Of a stretch of 64,000 bases of DNA, positions 49,034-60,075 are shown piece after piece. Under the pieces are notes generated by a model that had not been told where the DNA came from, searched no databases, and saw only the letters and a list, made by a program, of their open reading frames with translations. Source of the DNA: Nomia melanderi. Taxonomy: Eukaryota > Arthropoda > Insecta > Hymenoptera > Halictidae. Each line of letters opens with the position of its first letter. Within the stretch, counting starts at the first letter, position 1. The position numbers and the translations under genes are program-made. Location: the NCBI RefSeq assembly GCF_051020985.1, contig NC_135003.1, forward strand, positions 13,075,501 to 13,139,500, given 5' to 3'.

Positions 49034-50013
49034 TACAGGGTGAGTCTTCTAACGCGACGCACGGTGCGGCCGTCTGTCGGCAAAACCCCAAAATTTCACC
49101 ACTCGGATAACGAAAATTGAAGGTTACCTATGTGCTAAGTAGTTTCTGCTTACGAAATGATTTTTACTTGGAGAATAAGAATTTTGTGTGAATCAATTCT
49201 GTTTCTTTGGTTATTTGAACGGTGGAATCGAAACGGAAGATGCTCCTAACCGTAGTCTAACACATAAAATCCCGAAATTGGACCACTCGGATAACGAAAA
49301 TTGAAGGTTACCTATGTGGCAAGTAGTTCCTCCTTACGAAATGATTTTTACTTGGAAAATAAGAATTTTGTGTGAATCGATTCTGTTTCTTTAGTTATTT
49401 GAACGGTGGAATCGAAACGGAAGATGCTCCTAACAGTAGTCTAACACATAAAACCCCGAAATTGGACCACTCGGATAACGAAAATTGAAGGCTACCTATG
49501 TGGCAAGTAGTTCCTGCTTACGAAATGATTTTTACTTGGAAAATAAGAATTTTGTGTGAATCGATTCTGTTTCTTTGGTTATTTGAACGGTGGAATCGAA
49601 ACGGAAGATGCTCCTAACAGTAGTATAACACATGAAACCCCAAAATTGGACCACTCGGATAACGAAAATTGAAGGCTACCTATGTGGCAAGTAGTTCCTG
49701 CTTACGAAATGATTTTTACTTGGAAAATAAGAATTTTGTGTGAATCGATTCTGTTTCTTTGGTTATTTGAACGGTGGAATCGAAACGGAAGATATTTATT
49801 GTCGTTGGAAGAGATTTGTAATATCCTCGTGACGCGAGGAAGCGTGTAATTAATGTATGCGATATGAAAATATTGATGATGTGAGATTGTGTAGAAATCC
49901 GCGGAATAGTTGGAAATTTATTGAAATAGACAAAATTGCGTGAAACATGTTTTCGAAGTAGCGAATTGTTCCGGAGATAATCGCGTTTGTAGATTAATAT
50001 GGGACACCCTGTA
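49034..50013. mobile_element. Element of about 980 bp with TACAGGGTG ends, family R, copy 3
   Basis: Left TACAGGGTGAGTC, right GGGACACCCTGTA, flanked by TA-rich sequence. After 49790 the tail (GAAGATATTTATTGTCG…AATATCCTCGTGA) matches the R unit tail (AGAATATCCATTATC…AATATCCCCGTAATG) at 1910-1950. The TA-type ends suggest a mariner/IS630-like non-autonomous element, but no transposase is present and the class is an inference. Confidence 0.7.
49086..49800. repeat. 184-bp tandem array, four copies, inside the R element
   Basis: ACCACTCGGATAACGAAAAT starts at 49098, 49282, 49466 and 49650, exactly 184 bp apart. Units 2 to 4 are almost identical; unit 1 keeps the element's own left flank. Confidence 0.96.
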
Positions 50014-51498
50014 CATATGCACTTATACTTCTGTGCATTATAGGCGTGTGTATGTGAAGCTGCATAACTGTTCTCTGTCTTTGTGGACCAGGTGCAATCG
50101 ACAGGTCACTGCGACCGAGAAATTCATTCATTTATCGGTAACCGTGCGATCGAAAATAGATATTCTTCGGAGAAGTTTTATTGGGACTGATTGATGTTAT
50201 GATTATCGTTGTATCGGATTTCTTGGGTAGGATTTATACGGGTGTCGAATAAATTTGATATGGTACGTGCTAATAAAATGAAAAATGGAACGGATATTCG
50301 TGGGGAGACGTTCTATCGAAATTGGTTAAACTGTTATCATTACTGATGTGTTATTTTGTTTGTGCAGTGCTTATATAACGTGCAGAGCGAGTCAGCTGAG
50401 GCTGAAGCCTAAAATATCTACGAGAAAATTTGCAAAAAAGAGAAACACGAGAAGATTTGTAAAACAGTCGATGCGAATATTGTGTTGAAAGACAAAGCTC
50501 TTTGAACACTGAACCTTCTGAAATGTTATTTCAGCCTGCAGAAAATAGTATTAACATCTAAAATACAGTTCGAGCGATGCTTTAATTTCAGTATGGATAA
50601 TCTGGTTTGCAAACGTAAATTATATAATATCGCATTACAATATCGAAATTAATATTTTCCGAATGTATCAGTGTATTGATTTCAGAATGTATTGAGTGAA
50701 ATGTAATATTATTCCCGACAGTAAATATCAAAAATAATTGTTGATTTGAAATTGTGAATGTATCTTTGGAAATAAAATTAATTCATTTGTCGGGCGGGAT
50801 TGTTAAGATCGCGTTTAAAAATATAACTTTATTTGCGAGATAATAAAATATTATTCGGCTGAATGAGAATACAATTGATTTGAATGAAAGGTAGATTTGC
50901 TCCATCAAATATTACGGTGTCTTTTACTATAATATTCATTCATCTCCTTAATTTCATTTTCCGTCATTAAATTATCATAATCGCCTTTATGCTCGAAGCG
51001 AATTCAAAAATTAATTGATCTTCCCCGTGAACAATAGATGAGACAAGAGAGCCGAGGAACAATCGAGGAATTCGGAGTCGAAAAGACAATAGAGAACGAA
51101 GTTAAATAGATTCGTGCCCGCTTCGCGAAGCTTTTCTATTCTTACGACGGAACGTCAAGAGGGTGAACCTACGCAAGAACTTCGCCAGGATTAGATACCG
51201 ACTATTTTCGGTTTGTTTCTCGTACTTTGTCTTTTATTCCTCATATTTTCTATTTTCTTTGCTCGGTATCCTTTCCTCGTCGAACGTTCTTTTCCTGTAA
51301 AGAGCAACCTAACACAGCATTAAATATTAAATTGAACAACGATACTCGTAAAGGTTTTCAATAAAATCATCTTAATATACAAATCAATCTTCAATTTATA
51401 CGAACAATCTGCAATCAATTTATTTATAATCACGCTGATACGAGGACGAACCTAAATGATTCCAGATATCCAGAATTTGCTTAAGTTTTTCAGACAAA
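50014..51498. other. Intron sequence without recognised features
   Basis: AT-rich; no gene, element end or array recognised. Confidence 0.5.
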
Positions 51499-51925
51499 TT
51501 AACGTTAAACCTACCGAGCACTTGAATTAACTTCTCGAAACTTCGTAGAAGCTACAATCGTGCGTTTATTAAAATTTTCCTTATATTTCAGTTTATATAT
51601 TACCGAATCATCTTTTTCGATAATTTCTCGAAGAAACGTCTGTCGCTCGATAATTGAGTCGCTCAGAAGCCAACGCAGTTAAATCCAGAAAAGAAAAATT
51701 GCGAAAAATGTCTCAGTTTCTGAAATTATTATACGACTTATTCAGAAGCTTTGAAAAGGACTTTGTAACCTGGAAGAAATGAGGAAACGAGTAAATCCTT
51801 CAAAGGAATATTATTCGTTCCATTAAAATTGACAAGGATCGGAGAATATGAGAAAATCGATTTAACCGGATTGACTTCTGAGCGACTCGATTGTAAAAGA
51901 TGAAGCATGGTGGTTTTAGTGTTAA
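51499..51925. mobile_element. Family I TTAA element split by a family J element
   Basis: Left TTAACGTTAAACCTACCGAG, right GGTGGTTTTAGTGTTAA. The span of 427 bp minus the 239-bp insert leaves 188 bp, near the usual 212-225 bp of family I. Confidence 0.65.
51653..51891. repeat. Family J foldback element, copy 2
   Basis: Arms of about 33 bp at both ends: GAGTCGCTCAGAAGCC…GTTAAATC at the left and GATTTAACC…GACTTCTGAGCGACTC at the right are inverse. Size (239 bp) and termini match 27247-27473. Confidence 0.75.
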
Positions 51926-52059
51926 AATAAACTGAAATGGAACAAAAACAATAGCGCGAAGCCGCGTATTCGAGTCTTCTGCTCCGCGAGACCATATCGG
52001 AAAACAATAGCCGACCACTCTTTCTCAGTTTTTATCGGGATAAAACGGGTCCCGGTTTC

Positions 52060-52400
52060 TCGCGAGAATTCCTCGGAATTCTCCGTGCCCCGGCGTTCAA
52101 TCAGGGAAATATGGCGAACGCGGTGCGCACGCACCGGTCAAATTCGCTGGCCCGACCGCTTCTTATTCCGTGGAACGTCGCTGTTTCATCGTCGCCGTCC
52201 GCGAATTTAAATTTACCTCGACCGCCGGTTCACCGAGAGCATTTCGCGAAATTCAGACGAAGACCAGTGCCATTTTTACGTCGTATCGGGAAACGAATCG
52301 GTGGAAAGAGAGCGGCCGGGAGGCAACGGGAAGAAAGGGGATGAAAATGGAATGGGGGAATGCGCGGTTGCGCGCGTACACCAGGTTTTAAAAAAATGAG
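52060..52400. other. GC-rich intronic island
   Basis: CpG-rich; short open frames on both strands, none recognised. Confidence 0.35.
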
Positions 52401-52765
52401 TCCGATATTTAATGGGATTACGGTAGTCGCCGGGAGAAGCGAAAAGCGTCTCGATGAAAGATCAGTTTTTATTGTCCATTGAAATTCTATGCTGTAAATA
52501 AATCTCTGTTTCCGTTGAATTTCAAGGTTATTTAAAACGGCCGATGGATGCTTCAACGCACTGATCGTCAAAATGGTACTATTACAACTGAGAAATCATG
52601 AATTTTACAAGTTCATTCGAGAGAATCGATTTTTTATTTTATATTAAAATTTGTATTATCTTAATTATGATAACATGACGATTAAGCTTGATCTATGATT
52701 ATAGCTTGGACTGTTTTGAATAATTAAATTAAGAAACGCTCCTATATATCAACAACAAAATTGAA

Positions 52766-52922
52766 TAAATGACCATATTAATTTCAATGTATGAAATTAA
52801 TTCAGAACATTACATATGACGTCCGTTAAATATCAATGAAACTTAGAAATAGCCATGTTAATTTCACTGCACAAAATTAATTCAGAATATCACGCGTAAC
52901 GTCCAGTAAATATCGGATTCTG
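52766..52922. repeat. 80-bp direct duplication
   Basis: CCAT(A/G)TTAATTTCA(A/C)TG at 52773 and 52853, each followed by AAATTAATTCAGAA and AACGTCC or GACGTCC and TAAATATC. Confidence 0.9.
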
Positions 52923-52955
52923 CCTTTGAAACGCCCTGTACGCGTATGCGGGGGT

Positions 52956-53120
52956 AGCAAAGGAAGAAAGGGTAAAAGCAGCAGGGGACGGAACAAGTAA
53001 AAACTTCGAAAGCTGCAACGCGAGCTGAACGTGTCTGGAAAGAAGAGAGAAACGGAGGGAAAAGGGAGAGAAAGCCGAGGGCGGACTTAGAAATAGGAAG
53101 AAAAGGGGGTGGAAAATCCG
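52956..53120. repeat. Purine-rich stretch
   Basis: About 165 bp of A/G-rich plus strand (GAAAGAAGAGAGAAACGGAG-like). Low complexity only. Confidence 0.7.
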
Positions 53121-56100
53121 CCAGCGACGTTACCAGCTCAAAGAGTGTTGCCGGCTATCGCGGGCTCGATTCGTATTTAGCCCATTCCTTTCCCGCCAAG
53201 ACGCCTCAAAGCCTTTCAGCTTGCGATTTCCCTGAAATCTTAGAATTACGCGGCTGCGCACGCTCCACTGGATAACCGAGTCTGGAGGAATCCTATTCGC
53301 GAACTTGAAAAATTCAGGATTTCGAGGCTCTAATGAGAAATCAGACTTTTCCGGAAGTAACTTCGCGACTTGCGCTATTTACATATTCTCCACTTTTCAT
53401 TTTACGAGTTAACCGATTTAATTAACGACTGTCTAGCATAAAAGATTCGATGATTCTCTTATATGGAAGCAAGCGGTGACTAACAAGGATCTAACGTGAA
53501 CTGATCAGATAACATAACGTTTACTCTATCACTATTGATAATAGATATTTATTTTCAATTTCATCGGATTAAATAGTATTTATTGATAATGAATAAGTTG
53601 AACGCGATACGAAGCAAGATAAATGATCGAAAATAGCCTGAAATCGCGTCTGCCAGATGTCAGAAAAATCCTGAGATATTACAGAAAACCATACTATTCG
53701 ACAAATTACCATATTTTCGAAAAGCGAAATATTCATGGGACAATTTCCACCGAACTCCCTGTCCGTTCCATCAAATTATTTTCACTTTATAAACGGACTT
53801 CCGTTGCATTCTGGGAAGAAATCTTTAAATTTCCATTCTCGTGAAATTTAAATGATATCGGGCGGAGAACAGTCCCGGCGAAAAAATTGAAAGAATAACG
53901 TGGACCGAGCGGTGAAAGGAGGAAACTGGGAGAAGAAAGAAGAAGTTTGTGTGTAGATACGCTCGATTTTTCCAATTTAAGGAACGGTTTCATTCCGTTT
54001 TATTTTCGAGCCGCGAGCGAAATTCTCGGCTCGCCGCGTTCTATCGAGTCCCCGTAATGTGTTTTCATGAACTCCGCGAGAGATAAGGCTCTGTATCAAA
54101 TAACGCGGGCATAATAACACACCCCGAGCATCGACGAGAATTCAACTATTTATTTTGATTTATCAGGCGCATCGATCTCGCAATATTCACGCGTACGGAG
54201 CCGATTGTTTCCACAAACTTTTCCTTCGGGAAACAATCCCTAGGGAAATATTCCGCGGGAATTTATTAGAAACCAATAAAAACCTCTTCTTCGTTCGTCT
54301 CTTTACGATCTCGCCGTTGTTAAGAGATCGTATTTTAATCGAGAAATGAAAAATTATGAAAACACTCGGTATCATCGAGTCTCGGCTGAATCTTTCGCAA
54401 CACCGTGAATGAAACTCACTCGGCGTTGAGCACCTTTCACTCTGTAAAATTCTGACGTTTAAAGGATAATTACTTTATAATTACAAGTCTCGTTTCGAGG
54501 CATATTTTAAGAAATGTCTCTTTAGCATAGAATGCTCGAGGATGATTATCGGAATGGGGTCGTACGGGTATGGAAAAACTTCATTTATGTAAATACGTGG
54601 AACGGACGCGGCTGCTTTTTCGTTTGTGAAATTATTATTCGCGCGGACGTTTCGACGGGGAGTTGTGGATGGAATTTTACGTGTGCTTTTTACATAATCA
54701 CATAAATAAATGAGGAGATACATAAATACGTCGGGGACTACAGCTGGGTCAGAATGGCTCTGCGTTTAATGGTAACCGCGTTCTCCTGTGTGCTCTTCAA
54801 CAGCGATGCGAATATTTATTTTTTCGTGAACGAGATAAACGTGACACTCGGAAATTTTTATTCGAACGAAAGGCATCAATGTGATTCGTCTATAGCTTTG
54901 ATAACAATAAAATATCAAATGAAATTCTCCTGTTACAGAATATTCTATCAGATTCGCATCGAACATTTCGAATAGAATTTGCGGAACGTTATTCGCAATT
55001 CTTCTGAGTTCAAAGTAATGAATCAATTAAGCTGTAAATAATTATTCTTTTAAAGTTGAAGATATAGCATCGAATATTTATATTCAATCACGAAACGAAA
55101 TATCTGTGTGAAATAGGTGAAAACAAAATTCTTCGCGCGATAGTGCCACATCTCCGAGTTGATTCACGGCGCGAGAGATTAATGAAAACAACTGTACAAT
55201 TAAGGTAAGCAAGTGCATCAGTTGATACGTCGAGAGAATGGAACAGAGAGAACAACGAAGGAACATCGGGCGACGGAACCGACGAAACGAGCGGAAAAAG
55301 GAAGGAGAAAAGCGTACGCACGTGCCCACGAAAAGAGGGAAAAAGTGGATGTTCCAGTTGGCACGTAAAAATAGTAACCGAGCGGTTGAGTTTTGCCAAT
55401 TTAAGAAACTGTCTCGCACAATCCCATTTCTGGAGCTCTCAGCGAGGCTACAAAATACCCCATTCTGGCAATCTGTCGTTGCCGCCCTCATTTCTTATTC
55501 TACCCTCGGTTCGTCAGTCAAAAGAGCCATCTTTCGACCGACTTTCTTGTTAATATGGATTTATGCACGTTTTACTGTCACGCCTCGCGTCCGACTTTCA
55601 AGTAAATCATTTTACATTATCACTTTGTGCTCTGCTTTTGAATAATTCTCTAATTTCAATATATTAGCTCGCTTAGGATTATTCGAATAACCTCGTAACA
55701 TTTCTCTTGGAACGCAACGATTAAACGTCGCGATTTATAAAATTACTTTTCTGATTTTTGCACATTTTAATTGGGATAAACAATATTCTTTTCAGTTAAT
55801 AAAGGATTTACTTGTTTCTTCGTTTCTTCTAGGTCGCGAAGTCCTTTTTATAACTTCTGAATATGTTGTAGAATAAGTATGTATTAAAAAAACATTAATT
55901 TTCTGGGCTTAACTGCATTGGCTTCTGAGCGACTCGTATAGGTTTAAAAGGTTCTTTTGTTAACGTGCATTTCTTGTCTGCAAAAGCTTGTACTCTTTTG
56001 TACGATGAAGTTTCTAATGTTTTTAAACGCGTTGGAGGAATAAAGCTGTGCACTTTCCTTAAAGGGGTAAATAAGCAAAAAGTGTTTTTATCTCGAAAAT

Positions 56101-56349
56101 GATTCATTCCCAGTACTGTGTTTGTATAACTCCTTTTTATCTTCGGAATGAATTGTTACTCATGCCTGTGTAAAGAAGCTAAACCAGCATAACAAAAACA
56201 GTATAAAATAAAAAAATATATACATATACCATAAAAATATATAATAACCATTTTAAAGAGTACTTATTCCAATGCATCATTCGTTGCACAACGTTTATTG
56301 ATCAAACGACGAAACTTTCTTTTTAATTATTTTTTTATGATTGACTTAC
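53121..56349. other. Intron sequence up to the N-terminal exon
   Basis: No gene seen. A family J relic occupies about 55798-55940: TTAACTGCATTGGCTTCTG at 55909, then GAGCGACTCG, preceded by GGATTTACTTG…AGTCCTTTT resembling the foldback arm. The minus-strand frames at 55084-55491 are F/R-rich and not credible. Confidence 0.5.
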
Positions 56350-56490
56350 CCCTGAGTGCATCCGCCGTTGTTGCCAAAAGGCCCTGCAGACTTCTACTGT
56401 GGTGATGAATCAAATCGTGAAAATCTTGCCTGGCTTGGTGTCTCAGCTGTTCTTCGGTGTCTTGATTGCAGCAGAAACCATTGCACGTTG
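56350..56490 (-). CDS. dally: Glypican (Dally-like clade GPC3/5) exon, N-terminal part of the globular domain
   Basis: First of three recognisable exons of a cell-surface heparan sulfate proteoglycan core protein; in flies Dally is a co-receptor that shapes Dpp, Wg and Hh gradients. The exon is 141 bp. Its acceptor follows TTGCAATTTCAG and its donor reads GG|GTAAGTCAA, both strong. Translation gives a TCNGFCC cysteine cluster followed by a helical stretch with HHHSRSLQGLL, which matches the position of the first conserved glypican cysteines (…TCCSRKMEE… in GPC3). It enters with two bases of a split codon and leaves with one (phase 1 on both sides), so it needs an upstream signal-peptide exon, which I could not find between 56490 and 64000. 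No in-frame stop. The ATG at 56509 is inside the intron side of the acceptor and is not a real start. Confidence 0.85.
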
Positions 56491-56621
56491 CTGAAATTGC
56501 AATAAACATTTGAATATATACACGAGGGAATTCTCATTTTATACATTTCAAATATGAAAAATCAAAAGCTAATGAACCGCTTCAACAGTAACATCTTCCA
56601 AAATGAAGAAACCGGCGTCAC

Positions 56622-56816
56622 TTAACACATTGCGTACTGAAGTCATCATTATACATAGAAAAACTCAGATATATTATTATGTGATATATTTTAAATAGAT
56701 AATCAATTCGAATCAAATTTTATATTTTTTCAATGCTGTGGTAATTAGCACAGTTGCATAGCTAAGTGTCTTTATATAAAAACGAGATTTCTCATTAGCA
56801 GTGCGCAATGTGTTAA
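56622..56816. mobile_element. TTAA inverted-repeat element, family B
   Basis: 195 bp with termini TTAACACATTGCGTACTG and CAGTGCGCAATGTGTTAA, an 18-bp near-perfect inverse pair. It ends at the same TTAA at which a family A element begins. Confidence 0.9.
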
Positions 56817-57050
56817 CCTTTAGCACTGCATGTTGTTTTGTAATCTATCAGCAACTGCAACTAATTTTATAATATTCCTAGCGAAAATGAGAACTGCCAT
56901 AACATTTCTTCGATCTTTTATTTTCCCTCTCAGTGCAAAATTTGTATATGTGGAGAATCTTTCTTAAAGAAAAAATTCCTTTAAGATTCATTAAAATATT
57001 TAATATTATAACTGCTGCAGTATCCTAGCCTACAGAGTTCAAAAGTTTAA
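56813..57050 (+). mobile_element. TTAA element, family A, copy 3
   Basis: 238 bp, left TTAACCTTTAGCACTGC, right GAGTTCAAAAGTTTAA. Its interior is close to copies 1 and 2 (AATCTATCAGCAACTGCAAC, TATGTGGAGAATCTT). It shares its left TTAA with the family B element. Confidence 0.88.
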
Positions 57051-57229
57051 TTCACCCAATGAACATCTCAAACCGACAAACGAGAACCTCCCGCAATCCA
57101 CTCAAACGATCCATCGAAAAAACCACAGCCGCAATCAATAGAATCCACTAAACTCCCCCATTCGGGCACACTAATGTCGGCCATTGCCAAAACGACATAT
57201 ATCCCAGTCCTAGAATTCCAACGAATAAA

Positions 57230-57790
57230 GTTTGATGTCTCCGGAACGCGAGGTCCGACGATTCCGTTATAAAACGTTAATCGATCGAGCCAGCGGCGCG
57301 GCGTCGAGGAAGGAACGATCGCAATAATCGTTCCGAGCGTCGTTCCTTTTTTTACCAGCGGAGACCGTCGTTACACGAAAACGCGAGAAACGGGCGTGGG
57401 AGTGGGCCAAGGAAGAAAACGCGTCTCGTCGGCGGGCACAATTACGGCGGACGAAGACGATTGCCCGATAAAATACGATGGACTGGCGTCTAGTATGTCG
57501 CGGCCGGGTCACGGACGAACAAATAGAACGAGGCTAACGGGACTCTCTCTCTTTCTCGAGGAGTCCTGGCGACTCGTTTCAATAGGTCCTTTTGGCCCCG
57601 TTCTAACGTTCCATCCGACTCCTATTCGCCGCCGATCACCGGGGTCCTTACTGCAATCGTACGTGTGCCCCATTTCGCCGAACGTATGGCGCGCGGACGC
57701 GATTTGCTTACCTGCACACGAAGCTTTTCCACGGTCACGAGTTACTCTCGGCCCTTGTAATATCCAGTCGGATCGGCGATAGAATTTTCA
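57230..57790. other. GC-rich island
   Basis: CpG-rich stretch upstream of the first recognised exon, with frames on both strands (57267-57512 minus, 57396-57782 plus). No hydrophobic leader suited to a Dally signal-peptide exon is seen. Confidence 0.4.
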
Positions 57791-57883
57791 ACGGAACACG
57801 ACCGACTCAACGCGGAAACTACCGGACAGGTCAGATCGACCTAGAATCTTTATTTTGCGAGCATTTCAATTACGACGACGTTT

Positions 57884-58095
57884 TTAACACTAACTACCGA
57901 GCATTTAATACGATTAATACGCAATTCCTATAAAAATTCTAACGATAGATTATTTTCAGTTTCTTCAGACATTCATTATAGTACTCGAATGAAACTATTT
58001 ATTTTCAAAGTCATTTCGAACATTCAATGCTTCGAAGATATCAATAATTGCTAAACGAAAAAGTCGAAACCAGTTTTGACTGGTTCTAGTGTTAA
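57884..58095. mobile_element. TTAA inverted-repeat element, family I, copy 6
   Basis: 212 bp. Left TTAACACTAACTACCGAGC, right ACTGGTTCTAGTGTTAA. TTAA on both sides. Confidence 0.82.
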
Positions 58096-59228
58096 ACGTG
58101 GATACAGAACAAGCATCGAATTCTTTCTTTAAATTATTCATTCGATTATTATCGTTTAATGGTTAATGATAAAGTAATCGTAACACAGTTCTGATAGAAA
58201 TCATCGGACGAAGGGCTAATGTTTAAAAAGAAACAGATAGAAAAATAATTGTTTCCCTCTGTATTGTTGCTTTTCTACTTCTACTATTATTCTGGAACAA
58301 ATAGACGAATTATTTTTCTATCAAATGTCTATTTGTTCGACAATTTCGGACGACTTCGCAGCGACGACCGGTTAAAAAAGACACTAGGCCCTCGGTGGCC
58401 GCGGATTAAAAATTCCGTAAGCGGTGCACGAATGTTTCCGATTCGACGTGATGTTTACGGAATATGGAGGATCAAGCCCACGAGGGTTGGGCTGTATCGA
58501 TCACACCGATGCGGAGTTTTATGCAAATTTCTTGGATTGGCCGGATGATTTGTTATTGTCACGGTTTTTCGGCGGATCGCGGACTGTCCGTTACGTAAAT
58601 GGATATTATTTTTGGGTGATGGATTTTGTTTGCCAGCGTGTTATCTTTTAGGAGAATCTGATGGAACGGTGACCCAGATTTTAATGCTGCGTACTGGGAA
58701 AATGTTGATTGCTGCGAGCAGAAACGAATAGTTCCATGGAAATTGAAACTGGACAGAAATGAATTTTTCAACGGAGATTCCAGTTGCGTCGACCTTTAAA
58801 ATCGAGTTAGGCGGATGGATTTTTTCTTTATCGAAAAATCGAAAAATCAGCTCAGAATATACGACTGAATTTGGAAAATAATTTCAAGTAAAAATTCCCC
58901 TGTCTTTCGGTAGAGGCATCGTTGAACAGTCCGCTGCAAGAAATTTCGTTGCGTCACCTAACATTAGAAACGTTATGCAAGCATTCGATCCACGGGGTTC
59001 GACAATTCGAAAAATTCTATCAACGCCTAAACACCTGCAGCCTATTGATCACTGACGTAACGTATTTCGATCGCTATTGGTTCTGTCGCAATTATACAAC
59101 CGGTACAGCCAGGCCATAAAATCTTTTATTCGTAATCCCCCGACTTTTAGCACCTCCGACGCAGACTTTTCATCCGGTAAACTATGCAATAAGTATACTC
59201 GTTCTTAAAAATCGAGCGTGTCAATATA

Positions 59229-59474
59229 TTAACCTCTTACGATCGGCGCCGCCATGGTGGCGACATTTAACATTTCTTTTCAAAATCGGTGTCGCCAGTA
59301 TGGCATTATCATTTTTCTGAGTACACTGTTATTTTACGAAATATATTCACTTCAAAAAATAATCTATATTTTTCAATATTCACATTCATGAATCCCATAT
59401 AGAAAAATAATCTTGAAAACATACAGACTAGATGGTACTGCCACTAAGAAAATGTGCCGATCGTAAAGGGTTAA
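59229..59474. mobile_element. TTAA inverted-repeat element, family F
   Basis: 246 bp with termini TTAACCTCTTACGATCGGC and GCCGATCGTAAAGGGTTAA, inverse over 19 bp with two mismatches. A GCCGCCATGGTGGC palindrome-like motif lies just inside the left end. Confidence 0.9.
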
Positions 59475-60039
59475 ACTCGCAGACACAGCGGCGCAGTAAA
59501 GATGATCGTTACGGGAAGTCTAATAAGAAAATGACCGTGATTAGTGTAACAGACGCATAAAAAGACAGCGCTGCGAACGAACAGTTACATTTGCATTGTA
59601 AATTATGAGGTTATTATATAAAATCGCGAAAGGTGACAGGTGGAACGCTGCAACGGTTCGCTTCTCGCGCGTAAAGGCGTTCGCCGCTAATAGGAAATGA
59701 AAATGACAAGAGACAGAGATACGAAAATTGATAAGATAACAGACCAGGCTTTCAACAATACAAGAATACCCTATCCTCGCGAGATTATACGTATAAATAA
59801 CGTTAAACTTTTGCTTGGCAGACTTCTTGATTAAACAAGATAATTACTTGTGACGGAACAATCTCGAGTTCTAATCTCGCTGCAGCATTCTTTTAAAAAG
59901 AAGAGCAAACAAGTAAACTTGTGATTGTTACTTGTAACGCTAGAACATCCAAGCGAGTCGTATGTCAACTCTTAAGAAAAGCGCGACAATTGCATCGGTT
60001 GCGAGAAGCGTCATTGATATTTCACCGGAAAACAATGAA

Positions 60040-60075
60040 CACTCGCTGAGGATACGCTCGAGTGCAAAGGGTTAA
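60040..60075. mobile_element. Solitary family C right end
   Basis: CGCTCGAGTGCAAAGGGTTAA ends at 60075; the left part of the element was not recognised. Confidence 0.5.

Larger units (their letters stand above)
7021..56349 (-). other. dally: Giant dally intron (about 49.3 kb, phase 1)
   Basis: Bounded by donor GTAAGTCAA at 56349-56341 and acceptor TTGCAG ending at 7021 on the minus strand. The flanking exons join in frame, so the intron is defined by sequence rather than by assumption. It holds GC-rich islands, TTAA-ended inverted-repeat elements and many tandem arrays listed separately. Long first or second introns with regulatory sequence are common in morphogen-pathway genes; a regulatory role for the islands here is only an inference. 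Confidence 0.85.

Noticed and set aside
56327..56509. ATG at 56509 as the start of the glypican
   Set aside because: It lies upstream of a clear TTTCAG acceptor and would give a protein without a signal peptide; the real start is on an earlier exon.
57267..57512. Minus-strand frame upstream of the N-terminal exon, tested as first exon
   Set aside because: No signal-peptide character, and the only GT nearby (CTG|GTAAAAAAA) is weak.
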